Assembly (NCBI RefSeq): GCF_016865485.1
Contig: NZ_AP024452.1
Coordinates: forward strand, 5,664,501 to 5,728,500
Source of the DNA: Luteitalea sp. TBR-22
Lineage (GTDB): Bacteria; Acidobacteriota; Vicinamibacteria; Vicinamibacterales; Vicinamibacteraceae
Direction of reading: 5' to 3'
DNA length: 64,000 bases
In this document: piece after piece, positions 25,401-33,248 of the stretch
Layout: each line of letters starts with the position of its first letter
Position numbering within the stretch: the first letter of the stretch is position 1
The notes under the pieces: model-generated
Told to the model about the DNA's origin: nothing
Databases searched by the model: none
The model's input: the letters and a program-made list of their open reading frames with translations, nothing else
Program-made: the position numbers and the translations under genes

Positions 25401-26554
25401 ATCCGGGTGAGGCCGCCCACCGTGACCGGCGAGCCCGCCGACAGCGTGGCGCGGAACACGTCGAACAGGTTGTCGAAGGTGCCGTCGATGGTGGTGGCCT
25501 GCGACGTGAACGCCACGTAGAGGCCGTTGGGGCTGATCTCGGGATCGACGCTCCCGCCGTTGCCGGCGGCGCCGCTCGCGGTGCGCGACACGAGCACCGT
25601 CGTCCCGGCCGTGCGGTCGCGCACGTAGACGTCGCTCAGCCCGTTGGTGTCGGCCGTCACGGCGGCCGCCAGCGTCTCGAAGACGACGCGATCGCCGGCG
25701 GCGTTGATCGAGGGATGCGTCGAGGCGGCGTTCAGCTGCCCGTTGTTGGCCGATCGGCTGACCCGCTCGGTGGTCGGCGATCCGCTCGTCGGGTTGTTGC
25801 GCACGAAGATGTCCGCGACGCCGTTGTTGTCGCCCGACACCAGCCCGACGCTTGACGAGGCGAATGCCACGGTGCCGTTGTCGGCCACGCTGGGTCGCGC
25901 GTCGCCCGTGCCCGGCGTCCCGGAGACGCCGCTGGCGCGCGAGACGAGGTAGGTGTTGCCATTGACCAGGTCACGCAGGTAGACCTGCGCGAGGCCCAGG
26001 GTGCCGCCGTCCCACGCGGCCTCGCTGAGGAAGGCGACCCACTGGCCGTTGGGGCTGATGGCCGCCGCGTAGCTGTCGGCGCCGGACGTGCTCTCGGCCT
26101 CGGCCGATGACAGCGACACGCGCGAGACGACCCCGGTGTTGCGATCGAGCAGGAAGACGTCGCTGGCGGAGTTGGTGTCGCCGGCCACGAGGTTGCTGGC
26201 GCAGGAGTCGAAGACCACGAACTGGCCGGAGGCCGACACGGACGGCCGCACCGATGCGCAGTTGGGCTGGACGCCGCCCGGCCCGGTGATGCGGGTGATC
26301 GTGCCGTTGGTGGCGACGAAGATGTCACTGGCGTAGTTGGTGTCGTTGGGCACCAGCGTGCTCAACGGGCTCTCGAACGCCCCCAACGTGCCGTCCGCGC
26401 TGATGCTGGGACGTGGCGTGTACTTGCCGCCGGTGGCCTGCGCGCCCGAGGCCGACAGGCTCACCCTTTCGGTGGTTTGCCCCCATACCGGCGCACCGGT
26501 CACTGCCAGGGCCACCACCATGAGGCCGCCCCACCCTGCTCGCCTGCTCTGCAT
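22433..26554 (-). CDS. large secreted PD40-repeat protein with C-terminal adhesin-like repeats
   Basis: A 1373-residue exported protein. The start at 26554 has a very strong GGGGAGGGGG site and is followed by a signal peptide (GGLMVVALAVTGAPVWG). About the first 850 residues are TolB-like beta-propeller repeats of roughly 60 residues, with the recurring pattern SxDGxxVAFxS...DTNxxxDVFVR(D/N)R. A thrombospondin-type-3-like calcium stretch (DPDGDGKTNEQESNDGTDP) then links to about four copies of a roughly 115-residue beta domain, each opening with YFAEGA or FLAEG and containing NSRFNVW. No enzyme motif is present. It is probably an extracellular or surface beta-propeller protein; the ligand is unknown. 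Confidence 0.85.
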   Translation of the reverse strand: MQSRRAGWGGLMVVALAVTGAPVWGQTTERVSLSASGAQATGGKYTPRPSISADGTLGAFESPLSTLVPNDTNYASDIFVATNGTITRITGPGGVQPNCASVRPSVSASGQFVVFDSCASNLVAGDTNSASDVFLLDRNTGVVSRVSLSSAEAESTSGADSYAAAISPNGQWVAFLSEAAWDGGTLGLAQVYLRDLVNGNTYLVSRASGVSGTPGTGDARPSVADNGTVAFASSSVGLVSGDNNGVADIFVRNNPTSGSPTTERVSRSANNGQLNAASTHPSINAAGDRVVFETLAAAVTADTNGLSDVYVRDRTAGTTVLVSRTASGAAGNGGSVDPEISPNGLYVAFTSQATTIDGTFDNLFDVFRATLSAGSPVTVGGLTRISVGTGATTQDSTSPDVADTGRVAFSSDEPLLVAGDVNGDTDVFTSDGGATIVRHTFPASGLPESYSGDSSRPAPSYDGTIVAFLSSTTQLASGDSNGRIDVFVRNRTTGSTERLPVSPGFEGYDADWVTISHDGRFVAYNRGAAFLYDRYNGTTTLISTATPGGGPVFAAQPRISASGRYVAFLTNAAFDAADTNSAPDVYRWDRLTGAQVLVSRGAAGGNAGATAPTISGDGNIVTFVSGATNLATDGSTDTNARADVFVRNLTAATTTRVSAGLDGTAGVFMRDPFVSADGTSVAFLASASQQSEGTSVASNVYVVKADGTGLRGPLSGPTEGAAGNGGAYDPSLSMYGRFLAFRSYATDLVGDDTNSAADVYARQILGAAAGVTTGVGGTAILVPPPTAFGTAVRISVAGANTQGAGGTGLDTENPEISGNARAIVYQSGFSNLVASDTNYIVDAFVRAGVFGNGECDYIPAAYLAFAQQHGLDPCTNNGSPYADPDGDGKTNEQESNDGTDPVLGTFTRYFAEGATKTAGLNFDTRIAVANPSGEQVSGQLTYQLPSGVAVPPTPFTLAPYERKTILLDEQPGIAENGPDVSYEFSTTVKATAPVGVDRTMTWDKSTYSGHAETGVVSASRKWYFAEGATIGGFNLFYLLQNPSSAPVTVEGRFLLGTGAVYSKTYTLPANSRFNVWANVENINGATPLANAELSAEFTVTAGADIIAERAMYRGSNPLFKAGHESAGVNELSTEWFLAEGNAGDFFDEFVLIGNTTGNAALVQADFVVGGSQGTSLVPGTIYSKQYTVAPNSRFNIWVDEEEITPGSRPFRTGNTDVSVRIRSLNGVPLIVERAMWWPGSSNTWYEAHNSPGSTRTSSRWVVAEGENGGALGWNTYILVANTGTTAGSIRIRLLGPNGQTGVISGRTLAAQSRTTFFLGELLQAAGLPADLQAGVLIESETGALPLVVERAMYRNVNGVTFQVGTNALGTPLP

Positions 26555-26731
26555 GCTTCCCCCTCCCCGAACGACGCCGGACGCGTCGCCCGGACTCACT
26601 GTGCCGACCGTCGGCGCGAGCCCGGCGCTTGCAATCGCCGGGCCGTTCCGTCGGTCGGCTCACGACCACCGGCCGGCGGCAGCTCAAGCCCGGCTCGGCC
26701 GTGGCCGATTCTCACCAGAGACTCGACCCGG

Positions 26732-27817
26732 ATGCCGTCCCGTCCCATCACCCTCGAACTCGCCAACGGCGCCTCATCGGCGACCTCGGACCATCGCCTG
26801 GCCCTGCAAGGCGTGGTCGAGGATCTGGTCGCCCTGCTCGAAGCGCAGTTCCCCATCGCCCCGGAATTCCCGTCCGACAGCCTGAAGACCCGACTCAACC
26901 AGGCCCGGGACCGCCTGCGCGCCGCCGAACAGGCCGACGAGGTCGCCAACGCGGGTCTCCGGCTGGTGGGAGATGCCTCGCAGGCGTATGCCCGGCTCAG
27001 CGGCCACGCCTCGGCACGGGAGGCCGAGTTCACCGGCGTCATCCGGCTGCTGCGAGAACTTGTCGACGGCCTGCGTGGCGACGCGATGGCGTTCCGCAAC
27101 GACCTCATGCGCAGCAGTGAGCGGGTGGCCGATCTCACCCAGATCGAGGACATCCGGACGCTTCGGCGCGCCCTCAACCGCGAGGTGGACCAGTTGCGGC
27201 AGTGCGTGGCGCAGGGGGAACGCCAGGAAGCGTCGCGCATGGCCCGGGTGGCCGGCGACCTGAAGAAGGTCGATCAGACCATCGTGCAGAGCGTCGCCGC
27301 CGAGACCCGGCCCGGGGGCCTGTTGCCCCGTCCGGCCCTGCTTTCGGACCTCGCCAGCGCCGATCACGCGTCTGCGTCCCTGGTCGTCTGCCGGATCGAC
27401 GAGCCGCAGGCGATTGTCGACGGGCACGGGGCCCAGGTGCTGGAGCGGGTGATCATCGCGCTGGCGCAACTGCTGAAGGACAGCTTCGGCAGCCAGACCA
27501 GAGTGTACCGGAGCAGTACGCACTGTGTCGCAATCTTCCTCCCGGGAGCCCTCCCGAAGCAGGTGGGGTCGCAGGTCCGGAAGGTGCAGGCGCGGGTCGC
27601 TCCCGAGTACGAGTACGAGCGCAACGGCGTGACGCGGCGCGTCGTCTTCACGTTCAGCAGCGTGGTCACCCACAGCCCTGGCCGGACCGACCGCGACGCC
27701 ACCGACGCCCTGATGCGGGCCGAACAGCAGGCCGAGGCGCTCGAGGGCCTGTCGCAGCTGCAGGCCGAGTCGAGCGGGCTCGGTCGCCTGGTGGGTTGGC
27801 TTTCGTCGGCGGGATAG
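26732..27817 (+). CDS. degenerate GGDEF-like protein with helical N-terminal domain
   Basis: A 361-residue soluble protein. Residues 1-200 are helical, with likely coiled coil (QADEVANAGLRLVGDASQ, LRRALNREVDQLRQCV). Residues about 204-345 have the fold pattern of a diguanylate cyclase (RPALLSDL; ASLVVCRIDEPQAIVDGHG; a late VVFTFSSVV strand), but the GG(D/E)EF turn is replaced by RSSTHCVAIFL (around residue 260), so it is almost certainly not catalytic. It may be a regulatory or nucleotide-binding remnant. ATG 26732 was chosen where protein-like sequence begins. It ends 23 nt before the tRNA-Ala gene and is probably transcribed alone. Confidence 0.7.
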   Translation: MPSRPITLELANGASSATSDHRLALQGVVEDLVALLEAQFPIAPEFPSDSLKTRLNQARDRLRAAEQADEVANAGLRLVGDASQAYARLSGHASAREAEFTGVIRLLRELVDGLRGDAMAFRNDLMRSSERVADLTQIEDIRTLRRALNREVDQLRQCVAQGERQEASRMARVAGDLKKVDQTIVQSVAAETRPGGLLPRPALLSDLASADHASASLVVCRIDEPQAIVDGHGAQVLERVIIALAQLLKDSFGSQTRVYRSSTHCVAIFLPGALPKQVGSQVRKVQARVAPEYEYERNGVTRRVVFTFSSVVTHSPGRTDRDATDALMRAEQQAEALEGLSQLQAESSGLGRLVGWLSSAG

Positions 27818-27825
27818 GGTATACT
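27796..27825 (+). promoter_or_regulatory. predicted promoter of tRNA-Ala
   Basis: TTGGCT (27796-27801) and TATACT (27820-27825) spaced by 18 bp end 15 nt before the mature tRNA 5' end. The promoter overlaps the 3' end of the GGDEF-like gene. Confidence 0.55.
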
Positions 27826-27840
27826 CCGCTGTCTTTGCGT

Positions 27841-27916
27841 GGGCCTGTAGCGCAGCTGGGAGCGCGCCTGAATGGCATTCAGGAGGTCACCGGTTCGATC
27901 CCGGTCAGGTCCACCA
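27841..27916 (+). tRNA. tRNA-Ala(GGC)
   Basis: A 76-nt tRNA with encoded CCA. The acceptor stem GGGCCTG pairs with CAGGTCC (one G-U). The D arm is GCGC/GCGC, the anticodon stem is CCTGA/TCAGG, and its loop ATGGCAT carries anticodon GGC, reading Ala codon GCC. The T arm is ACCGG/CCGGT with TTCGATC. The gene is the likely integration site of the adjoining island: the serine recombinase ORF on the other strand ends inside it. Confidence 0.97.
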
Positions 27917-29397
27917 ACCTTTCATCTCCCCCCTCAATCGGCTGCAAGTAGTTGAACGCCCGTGTAGTTACGGCGGTTCCAACGAAGTCGCGGCCGTCGA
28001 ACGTCATTCCCTCGGGAAAGAACAGCTGTTGGAACCGCTGGCGCTGGTCCAGTGAGGCCTGCACCCACAGGTCTGCGGCGCGGGGCAGCACCCGCTCGGC
28101 AAACGCCAGGATCCCTTCCACGTCGAGCTCTTCGAGCTCCGTGGCGTGCCTGTCGATGCGGAGCAGCGTGAGCTCCTCGCGCAGCTTCTCGGCGTGCCGG
28201 TCGTAGACGTCGATATCGATCGAGCGCTCGAACAGGAACGCCTCGTCCAGACGGTCGAGCTTCTTCTGGATGGCTTCGGCCTGGCGTGCGGCGCGCGCGA
28301 GGTCGGCGCGGGCAGACTCCTTGCGCGCCTTCCAGATCTGGAGGACCGACTCCTTCAGCAGCCGCATGTAGCCGGCGGTCGGCTGCAGCCGGGCCAGCTC
28401 CTTCTCGAACAAGGATTCGAGCCTGGCCTTGGTCACGTTGACGCCGCGACAGCCCGGACGGCAGTGATAGTAGGCGTAGTAGCTGCTTCGCCCCTTCGAC
28501 CAACTGCCGGTGAGGCCGCGGCCGCAGGACTCGCACCGCACGAAGCCACGCAGCGGGAAATCCGGGTGTCCCTGTAGTTGGGGCGCCAGGCTGGGTGTGC
28601 GGCCCGACAGCACGGCCTGAACGCGATAGAAGGTGTCCTCACTGACGAGCGGCTCGAAGTCTCCACGCTTGCCGCGGACCCCGTACTCGGCGACGTCCAC
28701 GACGCCGGCGTAGAGCTGATTGCGCAGCAGCATCCCGATCGCCTGCGAGCTGAGAGGCTGGCCGCGCCGGTTGCGCAGTCCCCAGGCCGTCACCTGCTGC
28801 AGCAACTGCTGCTTCGTGAACCGTCCGGTGGCGTACTCCTCGAAGGCCCGTCGCACGAGCGGCGCGCGTTCGGGATCTGGCATCAGGCTCTTGCCCAACG
28901 CGCGCGGCGCATTCATGTAGCCGATCGGCGCCAGGAACACCCAGCGTCCGAGTTCGAGCGCCGCCTTCATGCCGGCCCGTGTGCGGTCCGAGCGCACGTC
29001 GTTGTCGAACTGCGCGAACGCCGCCAGCACGCCTTCCATCAACTTGCCGGTGGACGTGTCGTCGATCGGCTCCGTCGCGGACCGCAAACGAAATGCCGAG
29101 CGATTTCAGGAGCGAGCGCAACGCGAAATGGTCGTACTTGTCGCGCGCGAATCGCGTCAGGTTGAAGACGACCACGAAGTGCACGCGGCCCTTGTTCGTG
29201 CGGCAGAACGTGAGCAGTCGCTGCAGTTCGGTGCGGTCCGCAGTCTTGGCGCTCTCGCCCTCTTCCTTGAAGCGCTCGAGAACGTCGAGGCCTTCGCGGC
29301 GGCAGTACTCCTCACAGGCCCGGAGCTGGGTCGGCAGGCTCAGGTTCTCCGTCTGCTCCTTCGTGCTGACGCGGATGTAGATGACGGCGCCGGCCAT
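27879..29397 (-). pseudogene. large serine recombinase (site-specific integrase), frameshifted
   Basis: The serine-recombinase N-terminal catalytic domain starts at ATG 29395-29397 with AGAVIYIRVSTKEQ (nucleophile Ser11), then RACEEYCRREGLDV, FVVVFNLTRFARDKYDHF. The frame then leaves the family pattern at a TTT (complement of 29086-29088). Removing one T joins it to RSATEPIDDTSTGKLMEGVL in the next frame, which continues through a recombinase domain, a zinc ribbon (CESCGRG...YYHCRPGC), a coiled coil (AIQKKLDRLDEAFLFER) and on to the end. The last residues, GGDERLVDLTGIEPVTS, are encoded by the tRNA-Ala 3' half. It may be an inactive integrase, a sequencing error or a slippage site; the sequence alone cannot tell. 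Confidence 0.85.
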
Positions 29398-29429
29398 GGC
29401 TGGCAGCGTAGTCCCGTCGCCGAGCGCGT

Positions 29430-29645
29430 TCAAGGCGTTTGTGGTCGGGCGCATCGGTTCACTCGGCCTTGGGCACGCCGGTGCAGGAACACCTCCAGCA
29501 GTGCGTGGGCGAGCACATGCGCGTGGCGGCGCAGCTCCTCGACCTCGGCGTCGGTCAGGTCGGTGGCCTCGTCGCCCAGCAGTTGACGGCAACGCAGAAT
29601 CGGCAGCACGTCTCGCGCGCCTTGCGGTTCGACCATGTCGTCCAT
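29430..29645 (-). CDS. small protein upstream of the recombinase
   Basis: A 71-residue ORF starting MDDMVEPQGARDVLPILRCR, with an acidic helical segment (LTDAEVEELRRHAHVLAHAL) that looks selected. It lies 32 nt upstream of the recombinase on the same strand, probably in one transcript. The start is chosen at the ATG of the protein-like segment. Function is unknown; a recombination accessory role is conceivable but unsupported. Confidence 0.55.
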   Translation of the reverse strand: MDDMVEPQGARDVLPILRCRQLLGDEATDLTDAEVEELRRHAHVLAHALLEVFLHRRAQGRVNRCARPQTP

Positions 29646-30510
29646 GGCGGCGTCCTGTCCTGACACGACCCGCGCCAGGCATGAGCACGGGACCGGTCTC
29701 GGACCATCACGCAGTTGCCGGTCTCCGGCTCGTTCGAGGGTCCCGTCAAGGCCGAAGCCGCGCCGGCGGCGCGGGCCGAGCGCCAGCGAGGCGCCTTGAC
29801 GGGCACGAGAACGGGCCGACCATCGAGCGCGTGATGGTCCTGCTCGTCGAACTGTTCTGGCTGGCGCCACTGGGGCGCTTGCGGCGGGAGCGCCCGGGCC
29901 ATCGCGGCGCGGGCGGTGGCGACCACTCAGGTCGACCAGAGGTGAGACCGATGGCTCCCGGGGGAGATGACCGCCGGGTGGGTGGCGCCGTGCGGCACGC
30001 TCCACGAACGCAGCGCCGGTGAGGCGGTGCGCGACGACACTGCTCTGCACGGGTTCGGGCATGCAGCGCCGTACTGGTCTCTGCTTACCTGAACTCGCGT
30101 TCGCGGCGGAAGCTTACAAAGGGCCCGTGATGCGGCGCTCTGCTTCCCGTCTGGAGGTGCCACCAGCTGGGTCAGGCAGCTGCACCTGCAGCGGGGCGTG
30201 AACGACCCCGTCGGGGCGGGGTGCGGGACCGGGTCCCGCACTCTTTGAGGGGGTCGTTCACGCCCCTACCTCTCCTCTGTGTCGTGGATGCTTGTCTCGA
30301 GATCGGCGGCACAGAGCGCCGCCTCCGGGTCCGGGGCCACCGTGCGCAACCCGTTGCGTCATGGGCCTTTGCAGGCCGACGCTGCGCCGATCGCCAGCGT
30401 GCGAGCCGTAGTCGGGAGGGCACGGACCGATGGGTCGCCATGGGGCCAATAGCCCCCCGGAGCGTTAGCTCCCCCGGTGGCTCCCCTTGGCCCGCGACAT
30501 CACCGTTCCA
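29646..30510. other. 865-nt island segment without a supported gene
   Basis: No frame here has protein-like composition. The DNA holds the nested inverted repeat at 30193-30266 and otherwise looks like decayed island sequence. Confidence 0.5.
30193..30266. repeat. nested perfect inverted repeat
   Basis: A 17-bp perfect inverted repeat (GGGGCGTGAACGACCCC at 30193-30209, complement at 30250-30266) encloses a second perfect 9-bp palindrome (GTGCGGGAC at 30221-30229, GTCCCGCAC at 30233-30241). This gives a 74-nt double-stem structure. It could be an island att core, a terminator, or the end pair of a small element; there is no T-run after it. Confidence 0.75.
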
Positions 30511-30717
30511 TCACGCCGTGCCGACCAGGGTAGAGAGGTGCAGGTAGGGGCGCGTCAGCACCTCGCATTCGATGCGGCCGGTGCCGCGCTCCATCGCGTC
30601 CGCGAGGATGGGAGAGACCGCGCTGTCGATGACGTAGTCGCCCCACGACTGGTAGAGCGCGCGGAACCTGGGAGACGCGAAGGCCCGCGATGCCCTGGCC
30701 CAACGTTCGCTCTCCTC
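30511..30717 (-). pseudogene. 3' fragment of the gene split by the IS21 element
   Basis: A 67-codon minus-strand remnant (EESERWARASRAFASP, then FRALYQSWGDYVID, then SPILADAMERGTGRIECEVL, stop at 30511). Its 5' end is cut by the IS end at 30718. It most simply continues the reading frame of the ORF on the other side of the IS (33249-34247), but the exact junction and any target duplication are not clear. No domain is recognised. Confidence 0.5.
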
Positions 30718-30795
30718 GGTGGACGGGTCAAAACCGGCCATTTCGTGGACGTCCAAAACCGGCCATTCCCGCCGGGCGTCGAGACGGTCTGAGTT

Positions 30796-31557
30796 CTACT
30801 GCGCGGCTGCCTCCGGACGCAAGTCGGTGTGCACCTTGGTTCGCCAGCTGCGGGGGCCGCACTTGAGCACGTGGGCGTGGTGCAGCAGGCGATCGAGCAG
30901 CGCCGTGACGGCGGCGGTGTCGCCGAGCAGCTTGCCCCAGTCATCGACCGGCCGATTGGACGTCAGCAGCGTCGAGGCGCGTTCGTAGCGCCGCATGATC
31001 ACCTCGAGCAGGTCCTCGGCGGCCGTGTGCGGTAGCTTGCGCATGCCGAGGTCGTCGATGATCAGCAGCGGCACGGTGGTCAGCTCCAGCATCAGCGCTT
31101 TGCGCGTCCCTTCCACGCTGGCCTCGGTGATCTCCTCGAGCAGGATGTGCGCTTCGCGATACAGCACGCGATAGCCCTGCAGGATGGCCGCACGCCCGAT
31201 GGCCTGCGCGAGATGGCTCTTGCCGGTGCCGGGCGGGCCGAGGAGCAGCACGTCTTCTCGCTGCGCCACGAAGCGCGCGGTGGCGAGCTCGTGGATCAGC
31301 GCCTGCGGCATCTTCCGGTTGAAGCCAAAGTCAAAGGTGTCGAGGGTCCGCTCGGCATCACGAAAGCCGGCCTGCTGCAGCCGGCGTGCGAGGAGCCGGT
31401 CCTGGCGGCGCAGCAGCTCGTCGCCGACCAGCGCCGAGAGCAGATCGATCGGGGCCTGGCGTTCCTGCTGCGCCTGGCGCAGGCGGGCCTCGAGGACATC
31501 GGCCATCCCGGAGAGGCGCAGCTTGCGCAGGGCGGCATCGAGTTCGGGCAGCGTCAT
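30796..31557 (-). CDS. istB: IS21 ATPase helper protein
   Basis: A 253-residue AAA+ ATPase that assists the IstA transposase in target capture. It begins with the IstB helical domain (LPELDAALRKLRLSGMADVL) and has Walker A LLLGPPGTGKSHLAQA and Walker B VPLLIIDDLGM, followed by TLLTSNRPVDDWGKLLGD as in IstB. Full length for the family. It starts at ATG 31555-31557, overlapping the istA stop as ATGA. Confidence 0.95.
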   Translation of the reverse strand: MTLPELDAALRKLRLSGMADVLEARLRQAQQERQAPIDLLSALVGDELLRRQDRLLARRLQQAGFRDAERTLDTFDFGFNRKMPQALIHELATARFVAQREDVLLLGPPGTGKSHLAQAIGRAAILQGYRVLYREAHILLEEITEASVEGTRKALMLELTTVPLLIIDDLGMRKLPHTAAEDLLEVIMRRYERASTLLTSNRPVDDWGKLLGDTAAVTALLDRLLHHAHVLKCGPRSWRTKVHTDLRPEAAAQ

Positions 31558-33104
31558 GTGGGATCTCCTGTGGTGCGATCGATCAGATCGCGATAGACGG
31601 TCAGTTGACGGATCAGCGGGTCGACCTGCCGCAGCGTGAGCGGCGGCCGTCGCTCCAGGTAGCGGCGGAGGAAGCGGTAATTGAGGACGCGCAGCTCGAG
31701 CGCCGCCTTGGCCGCGTCCTCGAGGGCGATCGGGCCGTAGCGCTTCGCGAGGGCGAGCGCGCCGAGGATGCGGCGTGTGCCGGCCGCGCCGTCGTGCGTG
31801 TGGATGTGCGTGCACAGCGTGTGCAGCGCGGGACCGATCCGGCGGGCGCGCGCCAGGAGCGCGAGCGTCGTCGCCGGCGTCTTGGCGGGCCGGTCCGCCT
31901 CCGCGATGCGGTGATGCCCCCGCGGCCCACGCACATGCTCGCGCAGCAGTTGGCCGTCGAGCGTGAGCAGGCGCACGACCCCATCGGTCCACTGCACCTG
32001 GACACGCTGGCCGATCCAGCCGGGCGGCGCCGAGTAGTAGGCGGCCTCGACCTCGACGCAGCCATCGAGATGCACGGTGCGCGTGCCGTACCGGTAATAG
32101 CGAAACGGCGTGACGGGAAGCGCCTGCAGCACGGGCTGCTCCTCGGCAAACATCGCGGCCACCTGCCGCTTCGTCGTGCCGTGGATGCGGGTGTCCGCCC
32201 AGTGGGCCGTCCAGCGATCGAGGTAGGCCTGCGCGTCCTCGAGGGACTCGAAGCGCTGCCCCTTGAGCGGCGTCTGCTTCGCGTGGCCGACGCTGCGTTC
32301 GACCTTGCCCTTGCGATCGGGATCGCGCACGCGACACGGCAGCGCCGTGACGCCGTAGTGCGCGAGCACATCGCGATAGAGCGGATTGATCGTCGGGTCG
32401 TAGACGTCCGGCGTCAGCACGCCTTCGCGCAGGTTGTCGAGGACCAGCACGCGCGGGGCGCCGCCCAGCTGACGAAGCGCCTGCTCGTGCAGCGTGGCCC
32501 AGATCGCCGCGCTCGACTGCCACGTGAGGAGGTAGACGGCCTTACGCGAGTAGCCGAGCGTCAGCACAAACAGGCGTGTGCGCCGGTGTTTGCCCCCGCC
32601 CGGCGGCCGCACCATCGGCCCCTCGCCGTAATCGACCTGGGCCTCCTCGCCCGGCGCGGTGACGATCACCACGCGCGCCTCCGGCGTCGCGGCACCACGC
32701 AGCCGGCCGACGAAGCGCCGGACGCTCGCGTAGCCGGCCGTGAAGCCGTGGTCGTCGACCAGGTCCTGCCAGATCGCGCGGGCGTTCCGCCCGCGACCGA
32801 CCGCCTCGGTGATCAGGTCGCGGTACGGCGTGCAGGCGCTCGCACTCGAGGCGCGGGACGGTGTGGGGTCGGTGGACACCCCCGTCGGCGAAATGGCCGG
32901 ATTTGCCGCCGCTTCGCTCGGCGGCGCGGGCGCGTCGGCCCGCGGCCGCCCGCGGCCCCGCACGGCGACACCGGCGGCCCGGAGATAGCCGCTGATGGTC
33001 TCGCGGCGCACGCCGGTCGCCTGCTCGATGCGGCGCAGCGACCAGCCCAGGCGCCCCAGCGCCACCACCTGCTGCTGTTTTTGTGGGTCCAAGACGTTCC
33101 CCAT
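31554..33104 (-). CDS. istA: IS21 transposase
   Basis: A 516-residue DDE transposase. An N-terminal helix-turn-helix (GRLGWSLRRIEQATGVRRET) is followed by an Ala/Pro linker, then the RNase H-like core with QVDYGEGP (first Asp), RVLVLDNLREG (second Asp) and GKVERSVGH (Glu). The C-terminal HTH/beta-barrel region follows. An in-frame ATG at 33143 is an alternative, but the N-terminus MGNVLDPQKQQQV is the form I expect for the family. The gene looks intact. Confidence 0.92.
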   Translation of the reverse strand: MGNVLDPQKQQQVVALGRLGWSLRRIEQATGVRRETISGYLRAAGVAVRGRGRPRADAPAPPSEAAANPAISPTGVSTDPTPSRASSASACTPYRDLITEAVGRGRNARAIWQDLVDDHGFTAGYASVRRFVGRLRGAATPEARVVIVTAPGEEAQVDYGEGPMVRPPGGGKHRRTRLFVLTLGYSRKAVYLLTWQSSAAIWATLHEQALRQLGGAPRVLVLDNLREGVLTPDVYDPTINPLYRDVLAHYGVTALPCRVRDPDRKGKVERSVGHAKQTPLKGQRFESLEDAQAYLDRWTAHWADTRIHGTTKRQVAAMFAEEQPVLQALPVTPFRYYRYGTRTVHLDGCVEVEAAYYSAPPGWIGQRVQVQWTDGVVRLLTLDGQLLREHVRGPRGHHRIAEADRPAKTPATTLALLARARRIGPALHTLCTHIHTHDGAAGTRRILGALALAKRYGPIALEDAAKAALELRVLNYRFLRRYLERRPPLTLRQVDPLIRQLTVYRDLIDRTTGDPT

Positions 33105-33248
33105 GGCGCTCACGGACGCACAGGGCGTCCGGGCGCGGTTCACGTCTCGGCGCCGGCCTCAGGAAATGGCCGGTTTTGAGGTGTCGCTAATGGCCGGATT
33201 TGGGTATGGCCGGTTTTGAGGTGTCGCTAAATGGCCGGATTTGGGTGT

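Noticed and set aside
22811-25855. A 1014-codon plus-strand frame opposite the PD40 protein
   Set aside because: Antisense to a repeat protein whose periodic codons create long open frames; the PD40 frame has a signal peptide and strong ribosome binding site.
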